DNA from: Pseudoalteromonas neustonica
GTDB taxonomy: Bacteria > Pseudomonadota > Gammaproteobacteria > Enterobacterales > Alteromonadaceae
Assembly (NCBI RefSeq): GCF_001653135.1
Contig: NZ_BDDS01000028.1
Coordinates: forward strand, 1 to 36,247
Direction: 5' to 3'
DNA: 36,247 nt
Shown: piece after piece, positions 1 to 7,667 of the stretch
Numbering within the stretch: position 1 is the first letter of the stretch
How the letters are laid out: every line of letters starts with the position of its first letter
Notes under the pieces: generated by a model
The model's database searches: none
Told to the model about the DNA's origin: nothing
Seen by the model: the letters and a program-made list of their open reading frames with translations, nothing else
Position numbers and translations under genes: made by a program

Positions 1-656
1 AAGTATCCCAAGATGGCGGCCACTTTTTGGTCAGAGCAAATAAAAACATCAACCCAATCGTTACATCAGCTTATTGCGCGGGTATAGAACTCAAAGAGAA
101 GAATATTAAACTCAAAACGTTACTCGAGAAATTCGCAAGCCAACCACTTGAATTAACAGTACGCTGGAAGAAAAATGGACCCCAGTACAGACTTATCTAT
201 TTACCGGATGAAAAGCGCCCTGTTTTTCTTGTTACGAATTTAAAAGAAGCTCAGTTTAACTTTGACGAGTTACTCGATATATACGCAACTCGTTGGCAAA
301 TTGAGCTGTTTTTCAAAGAGCTAAAGTCATGGAATAACCTTAAAGGGTTTATCACACGAGATCCACACATTGCCGAATCACTGGTTTGGCTGAGCATACT
401 GCAAACACTTATCAAGCGTTTTATCTGCCATAGTGCAGCAACTATGTTTAAGTGTGCGATCTCGACATTTAGAGCGAGCAAGTGCAGTTATCTTTGGTTG
501 GATGATATTCTAGATTGCATGGAGCAAACACGGTGCAGCCACAAGATACACCGTGTACTAAAGCTACTAGCGGAAAATTGTAAGCGTCAATCCATTGAAA
601 AAGAAAGTGACATTTGCCGTTTTAAAATAGGAAGTTACGCGATCAACGCTCCTTAA
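1..656 (+). mobile_element. Right part of an IS4-family insertion sequence
   Basis: The window starts inside an IS element, of which only the transposase C-terminal half and some flank are present. I could not identify its terminal inverted repeat, so the right boundary is given as the transposase stop. The true end probably lies within the next 100 bases, which also contain a hairpin (713-720 with 725-732). Confidence 0.6.
3..656 (+). CDS. IS4-family transposase, 3' part (5' end outside the window)
   Basis: This is the C-terminal part of a DDE transposase that cuts and rejoins the IS ends. The frame is open to the window edge: residues GGHFLVRANKNINP upstream of the first possible start match the region around the second catalytic Asp in IS4 transposases. 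A start inside the window is therefore artificial. The IS4 signature Y-x2-R-x3-E-x6-K is present exactly, in YATRWQIELFFKELK, and supplies the catalytic Glu. The usual C-terminal helical region follows (SLVWLSILQTLIKRF). About 217 residues are visible, roughly half of a full transposase. The next gene is a decayed ATPase on the opposite strand, so this is a degraded or mobile region. Family assignment is confident from the motif; the subgroup is not. Confidence 0.85.
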   Translation, partial: VSQDGGHFLVRANKNINPIVTSAYCAGIELKEKNIKLKTLLEKFASQPLELTVRWKKNGPQYRLIYLPDEKRPVFLVTNLKEAQFNFDELLDIYATRWQIELFFKELKSWNNLKGFITRDPHIAESLVWLSILQTLIKRFICHSAATMFKCAISTFRASKCSYLWLDDILDCMEQTRCSHKIHRVLKLLAENCKRQSIEKESDICRFKIGSYAINAP

Positions 657-712
657 GAACTAAGGTATGAGCTTAAATTAGTTACCGCAATAAAGTATAT
701 TATGAGCAATCA

Positions 713-732
713 AGCTGAGCATTTGCTCAGCT
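713..732. terminator. Hairpin between the IS and the ATPase remnant
   Basis: AGCTGAGC (713-720) and GCTCAGCT (725-732) form a perfect 8-bp stem with a 4-nt loop. Neither side is followed by a clear T-run. It could be a weak bidirectional terminator between convergent genes or part of the IS end. Confidence 0.35.
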
Positions 733-742
733 CCCTTGTGCT

Positions 743-1722
743 TTACATACGGTTATAAATCAAATCCATCATATTAGTTGCGGTATTTCGAACATCTTCA
801 ATATTCATCTCCATCAACTCGTGCATTGGTGGGTTTAAAGTTGTTCTAAAAGAATGAACCTCGTTTGCAACTTTCTCAGTTATAATGCCATTGTTCTTAA
901 GGGTATCAATACAAATTGAAAAATCTGTTTTCGAAGTGGCTCCATTGGCTCTGAGTTGCTCTTTGTATCGATGGCGAAGTTCTATCCCCAAAAAAGGTCT
1001 AAGTTTCATTATTTTGTTGTCTTGAGTTTCATGGTTTATAAACGCAGTGATTTCGTTGTATGCGTCATCATGCTCCGTCGCTGTCATCTCTGCTTCTGTA
1101 ATAGCAGCAAAGTCCGAACCATTCGCTACTTTTACAATTTTTAATGCGCTCGTATTAGCGAATTTTTTAATTGCTGTAACCGCCATTCCACGGTAGTTAG
1201 TTGTTATGAACAACTGCTTTATAGTTGGCGAAATCTCATAGAGCTTATTTAAAATGCTAGAGATTCGTTCATTATCAAAGCTGGTCACTGGATCGTCCAT
1301 TACCAATATGGCTTTGGCTTTATCCTCATTTGAAAGCTTGTTAATTTTAGCTAGATAGATACACAGCGCCAAAGCGCGTCTATCAGACTCGCTGAACAGG
1401 CAGGTCATCTTGTTTCTTGGAATAGCTGTGCCGTTGAAACTAACCTCTAAGTCATAGACTATTTTTCTACCACCATTATTTTGCTTTCTACTGATATTAA
1501 AGTTTCGAGAGCCAAGACATTGGAATAGTAAGTTAATCTCGTCAAAGTAGTTATCTTACAATTTTATCCTTTTCGATCGAATACTTTTAACCAGAGCCTT
1601 CAAAAGTTTTGTCACTTATCCGCTTCCATGATTCATTAATTTTCAATTTACTAATTTCAGAATTCCAATTACCAACAAGCCATGTTAATGATTCAACCGT
1701 ATCACAAGCTTTTGATTCAATT
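743..1722 (-). pseudogene. Decayed AAA ATPase (RloC/PrrC-like, AAA_13 type) C-terminal fragment
   Basis: The intact stretch begins at a possible start near 1408 and encodes 221 aa. Homology-like sequence continues upstream through a frame break near 1555 and a stop near 1595, out to about 1722. The downstream part has an ABC/SMC-style signature (LFSESDRRALALCIYLA) and a Walker B with switch (AILVMDDPVTSFDNER), followed by KQLFITTNYRG. This is the C-terminal half of a P-loop ATPase of the type found in anticodon nucleases and other anti-phage proteins. No Walker A or N-terminal half is seen, so the gene is dead or strongly truncated. Residues on both sides of the breaks read as one protein (GSRNFNISRKQNNGG, then KIVYDLEVSFNG, then the signature). 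It sits beside an IS4 element. The family name is inference from motifs; the broken state is directly visible. Confidence 0.6.
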
Positions 1723-1878
1723 AGTTACTCCTGTTTCACGGAAAATATAAAGTGAGGATTTGATGTTATTTTAGTTGGCATTTTGGAAGATATTACAGAT
1801 GCTTGAATAGCTTATTTGAGGTAAGTCAAACTAATGTAATGCTCTGTAATATTAAAAAACTCAACAAAAAAGTAGACT

Positions 1879-1922
1879 TATAATTCCAAAACTTTTGCAC
1901 TATTAAGCGATCAATTATCGCT
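1879..1922 (+). promoter_or_regulatory. Possible promoter -10 and operator ahead of the HTH-ATPase regulator
   Basis: TATAAT at 1879-1884 is a perfect -10 hexamer, but the -35 region is not convincing. AGCGAT (1906-1911) and ATCGCT (1917-1922) form a perfect 17-bp interrupted palindrome just downstream. That is the right place and size for an autoregulatory HTH operator. The rest of 1723-1947 shows nothing else I can support. Confidence 0.35.
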
Positions 1923-1962
1923 ATTTTAATACAAATACAAGAGAGTTATGAGGAATAGCCTA

Positions 1963-3340
1963 ATGGAAACGGAAACGCTTACGAACGGACGCATAAATAT
2001 TAATGCGCATGCCCTACAGTTACTGAGAAAAAAAAGCTTTAAGTCAAGAGCAGCTGGCTCAAGAATGTACCGATAAAAGGCTGCCTATTTCAGTTTCATC
2101 AATAAAAAGAGCTGAAGCTGGGAAAAAAATACTATTTAGAACATTAAATATATTTGCACGCTTCTTTCAAGTCAGCATTGACGTATTACTTCCTAATTCG
2201 CCTATCCCTGTTTGGTTATACACTCATTTAATGAAGCAATCAGTAGATCCCTGCCTAGGTAGAGAATGGGAATTACATCAATTACATTCATTATTGAGTT
2301 ATGCTGAAAGTCAAAACTGCACCAAAACCATTTATATTTACGGTATAACTGGCAGCGGGAAAACCCATTTACTTAATCACTTTATTGATTGTGTTAAATC
2401 TGCAGGAAAACGTAATTTAGCGTTTAGCCAACCACATAATTGCCCTGCTCATAAACTCAAATTTTCGATCTTTAATTTTATAAAACAACTACTGCAAATT
2501 GAAAGTACTGCCACGGATATGGTGATTACAAAAAAAGTAAATTTAGTCGCAAGTTCTTCTCTAAGTTATTTAAGGACCCTGCAATTATTAGGGTTTTCTC
2601 TCAGTAAAAATCAACGTAACACGCTAGCAAAGCAAACACTCCAGCAAATGAATAAAATAGATCAGCAGATAGCCTATGATTTAATTGATTATGCAGTTCA
2701 TAAAAGAATCGCACTAATTACTATCGATGATGTGCATCATTTAACCTATACACAGATTCAATTTTTACGCTTATTCATAGAAATAGAATACGCACAGCCT
2801 ATTTTATTTATTCTTATTGCCCAGCCAAAAGATCTACTGACCTCGCCACCTGATTGGTTGTCTCTTGCGCACACCATGCCATTAAAACAACTCAGTCTAG
2901 ACGCCCAAACTCGCTTAGCAAAACATTGCCTTGCCAAAAAAGGGTTTGCTATTGCGAAATATCAAACCGAAGTAAAAGTGGCAATAGAGCGCGCTGCTGG
3001 CAACCCCGCTTTTTTACAGCAATTACTGCTCACTCCTGATTATCAAAGCTTCCAATCCACTAAGTTACAACAATTTATAGACAATACACTGGCCGATATG
3101 CCGGTCGAGCTTACTGAGCTTTTCCAATATGCGGCTTTACAAGGATTTCATTTTAGTGCCAGCCAATTAACTCAATTTACGCATAAAAAACATATTCATG
3201 CACCGCTGTGTTTAGCCCAAGAAATGTTGAGCAGCGGCTTAGTCGTACGTGAATCGGATCATTACAGTTTCTCACATCCGTTAATTTGGGAAGGCATTAA
3301 AAACCATCAGCCTCTATTGATTAAAAATTCAGTTAAATAA
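1963..3340 (+). CDS. HTH-domain AAA-ATPase regulator, reading frame broken at an A8 tract
   Basis: This is a probable transcriptional regulator with an N-terminal HTH_3/XRE-like domain fused to an AAA_16/STAND-type ATPase. Starting at 1963 (or 1948 in the same frame, preceded by GAGAG), the first frame runs through NAHALQLLRKK and stops at 2074. Sequence after the A8 run (2028-2035), in the next frame, continues the HTH: ALSQEQLAQEC, then SVSSIKRAEAGK. That frame stays open to 3340. Within the long frame from 2231 (369 aa) there is a P-loop GITGSGKT at residues 38-45, a Walker B IALITIDDVHHL near 157-168, and a C-terminal FSHPLIWEGI typical of AAA_16 regulators. One base fewer in the A-run joins both parts into about 458 aa. 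Either the gene is mutated, or the base is a sequencing error, or slippage makes full-length protein. It lies just upstream of an ECF sigma gene and probably acts with it. Confidence 0.72.
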
Positions 3341-3406
3341 TACAAGTGAGCCGGATCTGAGCCGGTATAAGCAACGATAAAAAAATATCTTGTAGTTGAA
3401 CTAAAC

Positions 3407-3448
3407 AATATGCGCATTCACATACCCAAAATTTTGCATGCGCATATT
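3407..3448. promoter_or_regulatory. Perfect inverted repeat upstream of the sigma-factor gene
   Basis: AATATGCGCA (3407-3416) and TGCGCATATT (3439-3448) are perfect 10-bp arms separated by 22 bases, ending 28 bases before the sigma start. There is no T-run, so an operator (two helical turns plus) is more likely than a terminator. A direct repeat TGAGCCGG (twice, near 3347 and 3358) lies further upstream. Confidence 0.45.
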
Positions 3449-3475
3449 TACTTCTATTCAATGAAAGGAAAAATC

Positions 3476-4081
3476 ATGTCTGCACAGTTGAAAACAACGC
3501 CAAATACGCTCTCTTGGATTGGCAATAATACTGATGACCTAAATTACAAACAAATTATTAGCCAACTCAAAACCGATCCCGAGCAGTTTTGGCAATACTG
3601 GTTAAGGTTGGAAAAAAAAGTATTTAATTACTGTTTGTATAGTTTAACTAAAAATTTCCATGATGCTGAAGATCTGTCTCATGACACCATGCTAAAAGCT
3701 TATCAAAAGTTGCCGGAAGCAAAATCAGATATAAAATTACAGGCTTGGTTATTTCAGCTTGCCCGTAATCATTATTTTGACCAATTAAGAAAAAATCAGA
3801 CGTACTTTAAATACCAAACGGTGCTGTTAGCTGAAGAGCAAGATAACGAAGCTGAAATATTTAACGAGGTCGTTAATAAAAGCACCAGTTGTTTTATTGA
3901 AAAGACAATTAAAAATATGCCGGAGAAATATCGTATAGTCGCGTTAGATTATTTCTTTAATGACAAATGCTACAAGCAAATCAGTCAGGAACAAGCACAA
4001 ACCGAATCTCAAATTAGAAAATTGATTTTTCGTACCCGCAAACATATCACTCCACTAATTGTTGATTATTTAGTTAATTAA
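3476..4081 (+). CDS. ECF-family RNA polymerase sigma factor
   Basis: This alternative sigma-70-type factor of the extracytoplasmic-function group is about 201 aa. Region 2 is seen as NFHDAEDLSHDTMLKAYQKLP with LQAWLFQLARNHYFDQLRK. Region 4 is seen as MPEKYRIVALDYFF, then YKQISQEQAQTESQIRKLIF, which is the promoter -35-binding HTH. No region 1.1 or 3 is present. I chose the ATG at 3476 because it has AAAGGA seven bases ahead; the longer form from 3410 has no ribosome site and would begin inside the inverted repeat. No anti-sigma gene (transmembrane or ZAS zinc motif) is recognisable nearby, so control may run through the upstream ATPase regulator instead. Two ECF-type promoter copies lie immediately downstream, making the 206-aa protein genes its likely targets (inference). 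Confidence 0.88.
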   Translation: MSAQLKTTPNTLSWIGNNTDDLNYKQIISQLKTDPEQFWQYWLRLEKKVFNYCLYSLTKNFHDAEDLSHDTMLKAYQKLPEAKSDIKLQAWLFQLARNHYFDQLRKNQTYFKYQTVLLAEEQDNEAEIFNEVVNKSTSCFIEKTIKNMPEKYRIVALDYFFNDKCYKQISQEQAQTESQIRKLIFRTRKHITPLIVDYLVN

Positions 4082-4084
4082 GTT

Positions 4085-4120
4085 GGAACAGAACTTAAGT
4101 CTTAAACGTTTATATAACAG
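4085..4120 (+). promoter_or_regulatory. Putative ECF-sigma promoter, copy A
   Basis: This 36-bp segment has GGAAC, then 17 bases, then CGTT, the classic layout of ECF promoters (GGAAC -35 and CGT -10 core). It matches the segment at 4203-4238 at 27 of 36 positions. Its conserved parts include the -35, CTTAAACG and TTATAT-ACAG. Transcription would start just upstream of the hairpin at 4141. Confidence 0.55.
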
Positions 4121-4140
4121 CACCACAAAACACTGAGTGA

Positions 4141-4170
4141 AATAAGATACTTTAAATTAAGTATCTTATT
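4141..4170 (+). terminator. Strong hairpin between the two promoter copies
   Basis: AATAAGATACTT (4141-4152) and AAGTATCTTATT (4159-4170) are perfect 12-bp arms with a 6-nt loop. It lies 60 bases after the sigma gene and could terminate it. Because it also lies just after promoter copy A, it could attenuate transcripts started there. Confidence 0.5.
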
Positions 4171-4202
4171 AATAACTTGGTAAAACGGCTGATTAATTAT
4201 CC

Positions 4203-4238
4203 GAAACAGGATCTAGGTTCTAAACGCTTATATGACAG
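4203..4238 (+). promoter_or_regulatory. Putative ECF-sigma promoter, copy B
   Basis: This segment has GAAAC, then 17 bases, then CGCT, in register with copy A 118 bases upstream. It stands about 50 bases before the start of the first 206-aa protein gene and is the likely main promoter for that operon if the upstream ECF sigma recognises it. Confidence 0.55.
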
Positions 4239-4289
4239 AGTAGTAAATGAACATAATCAGAAACTAATATTAACACTAAGGAATTCAAT

Positions 4290-4910
4290 ATGTTTTGTGA
4301 TACTCAGATCACCTATATTAATAAATCATTGAATAAAGATATGCCTAAAATATTTGTCTTCGCGACTAACGAACTACCCTCGTTTAACGCGTTACAAGAT
4401 GGTATTGCCTGGAAAGTCATTTCAAAGATAGGTAGAGAGTCAATGAGCCGTTTTACTTACCCGGCTCAAACTAAAATATTTGCAAGTTGGGGAGATGACT
4501 GTAACCAGACCAGATCTTTAAATTGTACCCAAGGTAAACGTTATACGGTGACAGAAACCAACACAGGAATAATATTAGTTGAAAATGGTAATGCCGTCAG
4601 AAGTGATGAAATAGAGCTAACCAATGAGATAAAAGTTCAAAATGGTGTAAGTGCTTACTTGAGTAAAAATGATAGCGTGTTAGTGCGGAAAAATATTGTT
4701 GCTTATGGTCAAAAAGCATCATTCCGTTTGTTACCTAAACTGTACTGGGGGATCGCATCTGAAATTAATCAATCGGATGCTATAGGTTCAGCCGTACTAG
4801 ATTCAGATAACTTTTTTGTGCAAAACCTGGAAAGTGTTTCGATGGCTACTGTGTCATTAAACGGAAATGCAAAAGAAGGGTACACATTTAAGATCGAAGA
4901 TCAAAAATAA
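4290..4910 (+). CDS. 206-aa paralogue 1, unknown function
   Basis: This is the first of four related proteins, each exactly 206 aa. I do not recognise the family. The sequence alternates short hydrophobic stretches with turns (many Asn, Gly and Lys), which suggests an all-beta fold. There is no signal peptide or membrane segment. Landmarks shared with the other copies are NKSLNKDMPKIFVF at the start, GIAWKVI, TGIILVENGNA, NGVSAYL, GQKASF, YWGIASEI, SAVLDSDNFF, and a C-terminal LNGNAKEGYTFKIE. The motif NGNA occurs twice, about 90 residues apart. This copy has three cysteines (C3 and two in the DDCNQTRSLNC loop), unlike the Cys-free copies 3 and 4. AAGGA stands seven bases before the ATG. It lies directly behind the doubled ECF-type promoter and 15 bases before paralogue 2. 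Confidence 0.85.
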   Translation: MFCDTQITYINKSLNKDMPKIFVFATNELPSFNALQDGIAWKVISKIGRESMSRFTYPAQTKIFASWGDDCNQTRSLNCTQGKRYTVTETNTGIILVENGNAVRSDEIELTNEIKVQNGVSAYLSKNDSVLVRKNIVAYGQKASFRLLPKLYWGIASEINQSDAIGSAVLDSDNFFVQNLESVSMATVSLNGNAKEGYTFKIEDQK

Positions 4911-4925
4911 AAGGTCGCACAGCTT

Positions 4926-5546
4926 ATGAATACTCAGATCAAGTTCATTAATCAGTCGATGAATAAAAGCTTGCCACACGTTTTTATTTTTGCTGAAAGT
5001 GGCATGCATGATTTTAATCCAATTACAGACGGTATTGCCTGGCGGGTGCTGAAAAATGTTGGCCAAGGCTCAATCGCTTCACTTATTTATGAGCCTTATT
5101 TTACTATCAGAGCTGGTTGGAATAATGGTGCTGACATGACCAAAATGCTAGTTGCTGAAATTGGTAAACAATACCAGATAATTGAAGATAATACTGGCGT
5201 GATCTTGGAAAAATCCGGTAATGCCGCTACAAAAGACATCATTGAGCTTGTGAATAACATCCAAGTTGATAGTGGGGTTTCTGCTCAGCTTTGTAATGGT
5301 GGTAAGGCCATCATAGGAAAAAAAATCGTCGGTTATCAGCAAAGTGCCATTTTTAAACCAAGTAATAAACTTTATTGGGGATTAGCATCAGAAATTAGCG
5401 AAGGTAAAGGGCTCGCTTCTAAATCGGTAGTGTTAAATTCAAATCGTTTTTTTGAGCTGGATTTAAGCGGTGTAGCAGAGGTATTAGTCTCACTCAATGG
5501 TAATGCCAAAGATGGCTATCATTTTCAGGTTGAGCAGTACAGCTAA
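4926..5546 (+). CDS. 206-aa paralogue 2, unknown function
   Basis: This is the second member of the 206-aa family and the most diverged in the middle. It keeps the same skeleton: INQSMNKSLPHVFIF, GIAWRVL, TGVILEKSGNA, SGVSAQL, QQSAIF, YWGLASEI, VVLNSNRFF and SLNGNAKDGYHFQVE. It has one Cys (SAQLCNGGK). The gap of 15 bases after paralogue 1 contains AAGGT as ribosome site, so both are on one transcript. No signal peptide, membrane segment or known catalytic motif is visible. Likely roles for such small duplicated beta-rich proteins include binding or structural subunits, but nothing in the sequence decides this. Confidence 0.85.
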   Translation: MNTQIKFINQSMNKSLPHVFIFAESGMHDFNPITDGIAWRVLKNVGQGSIASLIYEPYFTIRAGWNNGADMTKMLVAEIGKQYQIIEDNTGVILEKSGNAATKDIIELVNNIQVDSGVSAQLCNGGKAIIGKKIVGYQQSAIFKPSNKLYWGLASEISEGKGLASKSVVLNSNRFFELDLSGVAEVLVSLNGNAKDGYHFQVEQYS

Positions 5547-5561
5547 AAAGACATAACAGAT

Positions 5562-5726
5562 ATGAATGCTTTTGAAATTAATAGACTTAACCCAGTTGCG
5601 CTTAAGCGACTATTAAATATGGATGGTACTTGGTATTACTGCCAATTAAAAAATGGTAATACAAAAATCAGCAGTCGACAACATAAACTGTCTATTACTC
5701 AGCTCAATGCGATAAAAAAAAAGTAA
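5562..5726 (+). CDS. Small ORF (54 aa) ending at an A AAA AAG slippery site
   Basis: The ORF runs MNAFEINRLNPVALKRLL to NAIKKK and stops at TAA. Its last two sense codons are AAA AAG within a run of nine A, so the heptamer A AAA AAG is in the -1 frameshift register, directly followed by the stop. In the -1 frame the sequence continues VTQLGGEIVSSNIKQTL without a stop and runs in frame into the gene at 5801. A product of about 247 aa would result. The start has only a weak ribosome site and lies 15 bases behind paralogue 2. No family recognised. Alternatives are a frameshift mutation or a homopolymer error in an originally longer gene. Confidence 0.5.
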   Translation: MNAFEINRLNPVALKRLLNMDGTWYYCQLKNGNTKISSRQHKLSITQLNAIKKK

Positions 5727-5800
5727 CCCAATTGGGCGGTGAAATTGTGTCGTCCAATATTAAGCAAACCTTAGATAAACCCAACCAAAGGAAACAAAGA

Positions 5801-6304
5801 ATGAGTAACTCTATTGTGATCACTTCGAGCTATAAAATTGTTGACCAAGGAGCTTTTAAGGCTTCATTGACTGAAAATTTAGGCTCAGATGCTAATTTAC
5901 AAAAAAATATTAAAGCCAAACTGGATAAAGTCGCTGAAGAAGCGGAACAAAATAAGCTGGAAGGCAGCACTGTATCTATAGATTCAATGATTAAGACAGT
6001 ATCAAGTGATGCTCAAGATGCTATTCAACTGACTGTTACAGATAGCACATCAACACTTACTGTCTCTGAGTCATTTAATATGACACTGGAAGTTGTAGTA
6101 ACCGATACGTTAAAAACCGCAAACGGTGTTGATTCTAAAGTTTCTTATACTAAAAGCTTCCCATTAAATGAGCCATCAGTTTCTGGCGTTACAAGTGTGA
6201 TAGCTGCGTTAAATTCATTCCCTGAAGGGAAACTTTTTGATAAAACCTTAACGTCTGTGGAAGTAAAATCAGACGGCACAGATGTTAGCAGTAAAGCGAG
6301 TTAG
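5801..6304 (+). CDS. Hypothetical protein, 167 aa
   Basis: Not recognised. The ATG at 5801 is preceded by AAAGGA, while the upstream extension from 5732 lacks one, so this start is preferred. The protein begins MSNSIVITSSYKIVDQGAF, then has a Lys/Glu-rich helical part (residues about 35-55, NIKAKLDKVAEEAEQNK). A Thr/Ser/Val-rich beta part follows (LTVTDSTSTLTVSESFNM, VVVTDTLKT). No Cys, signal peptide or membrane segment is visible. It sits between the paralogue 1-2 pair and the paralogue 3-4 pair and is read in the frame that a -1 shift at 5723 would enter, so it might also be made as the C-terminal part of a fusion with the small ORF upstream. Confidence 0.75.
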   Translation: MSNSIVITSSYKIVDQGAFKASLTENLGSDANLQKNIKAKLDKVAEEAEQNKLEGSTVSIDSMIKTVSSDAQDAIQLTVTDSTSTLTVSESFNMTLEVVVTDTLKTANGVDSKVSYTKSFPLNEPSVSGVTSVIAALNSFPEGKLFDKTLTSVEVKSDGTDVSSKAS

Positions 6305-6363
6305 CTGCCGTTTGCTAACCAAACTCATGTAAATAACCCCCAACAAACCCAAGTAGGAAAATT

Positions 6364-6984
6364 ATGCCTTCAAATATTGAAATTACTTATGTAAACAAAT
6401 CTATGAACAAAGACTTACCTAAAGTTTTTGTTTTCACTAAAAACGAAACGCCTACCTTTGATGCGTTAAAAGAAGGTGTGGCCTGGCGAGTGATCCCAGA
6501 TATTGGTCGCGCTTCTTCCAGCACCTTTGTTTTTCCAATTGAAACCAGTGTTGGAGCGACTTGGCAAGAAGGACAAAATAAAACGCAAGTTCTACCATCG
6601 GTGATTGGTAAGCGTTACACCGTCGATAAAGATGATACTGGCGTAGTATTAGCTGCAAATGGTAATGCGTCAGACACTAAGTCAATTGATGTTAATAACA
6701 GTGTTAACGTACCTAATGGGATCAGTGCTCAGCTATATAAAGACGGTAAATTGATGATGGAAAAGAAAATTGTCGGTTTTGGTCAAAAAGCGACCTTTGT
6801 ACTTAAACCTAAATTATATTGGGGTGTGGCTTCAGAGATTGAAGAAAGTCAGTTACTAAATTCCGCAGTACTTAATACCGACAGCTTCTTTGAGCAGGAT
6901 CTGGAAGGTGTCACTAAAGCAACCATTTCACTTAATGGTAATGCCGAAGACGGTTACAGCTTTAAAATCGAAAGTCAACAATAA
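6364..6984 (+). CDS. 206-aa paralogue 3, unknown function
   Basis: This is the third copy of the 206-aa family, differing from copy 4 at only three residues (V21, the K of EKKIVGF, and the Y of EDGYSF). It has no cysteine, signal peptide or membrane segment. The family landmarks are present: MNKDLPKVFVF, GVAWRVI, TGVVLAANGNA, NGISAQL, GQKATF, YWGVASEI, SAVLNTDSFF and SLNGNAEDGYSFKIE. The ribosome site is TAGGAAA before the ATG. A weak hairpin ATGGC/GCCAT (6992-7007) separates it from copy 4. Near-identity with copy 4 shows a recent duplication or gene conversion. Confidence 0.87.
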   Translation: MPSNIEITYVNKSMNKDLPKVFVFTKNETPTFDALKEGVAWRVIPDIGRASSSTFVFPIETSVGATWQEGQNKTQVLPSVIGKRYTVDKDDTGVVLAANGNASDTKSIDVNNSVNVPNGISAQLYKDGKLMMEKKIVGFGQKATFVLKPKLYWGVASEIEESQLLNSAVLNTDSFFEQDLEGVTKATISLNGNAEDGYSFKIESQQ

Positions 6985-7046
6985 ACCCATTATGGCAAAA
7001 AAGCCATTTATAACATTAAAACCACTTACTCAATGAGAGATAAATT

Positions 7047-7667
7047 ATGCCTTCAAATATTGAAATTACTTATGTAAACAAATCTATGAACAAAGACTTA
7101 CCTAAAATTTTTGTTTTCACTAAAAACGAAACACCTACCTTTGATGCGTTAAAAGAAGGTGTGGCCTGGCGAGTGATCCCGGATATTGGCCGCGCATCTT
7201 CCAGCACCTTTGTTTTTCCAATTGAAACCAGTGTTGGAGCGACTTGGCAAGAAGGACAAAATAAAACGCAAGTTCTACCATCGGTGATTGGTAAGCGTTA
7301 CACCGTCGATAAAGATGATACTGGCGTAGTATTAGCTGCAAATGGTAATGCGTCAGACACTAAGTCAATTGATGTTAATAACAGTGTTAACGTACCTAAT
7401 GGGATCAGTGCTCAGCTATATAAAGACGGCAAGTTGATGATGGAAAAAAGAATCGTCGGGTTTGGTCAAAAAGCGACGTTTGTACTTAAACCTAAGTTGT
7501 ACTGGGGCGTCGCTTCGGAAATTGAAGAAAGCCAGTTATTAAATTCAGCGGTACTTAATACCGATAGCTTCTTTGAGCAGGATCTGGAAGGTGTCACTAA
7601 AGCAACCATTTCACTTAATGGTAATGCTGAAGACGGCTTCAGCTTTAAAATTGAAAGTCAGCAATAA
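7047..7667 (+). CDS. 206-aa paralogue 4, unknown function
   Basis: This fourth copy is almost the same protein as copy 3 (I21, R in EKRIVGF, F in EDGFSF). At DNA level the similarity is patchy: about 230 bases in the middle of the gene are identical, while a stretch of roughly 130 bases further on carries many silent changes and the end is again nearly identical. That pattern fits gene conversion between older copies rather than one clean recent duplication. A GAGAG motif precedes the ATG. It is the last of the paralogue block; a 345-base gap with several hairpins follows. Confidence 0.87.
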   Translation: MPSNIEITYVNKSMNKDLPKIFVFTKNETPTFDALKEGVAWRVIPDIGRASSSTFVFPIETSVGATWQEGQNKTQVLPSVIGKRYTVDKDDTGVVLAANGNASDTKSIDVNNSVNVPNGISAQLYKDGKLMMEKRIVGFGQKATFVLKPKLYWGVASEIEESQLLNSAVLNTDSFFEQDLEGVTKATISLNGNAEDGFSFKIESQQ

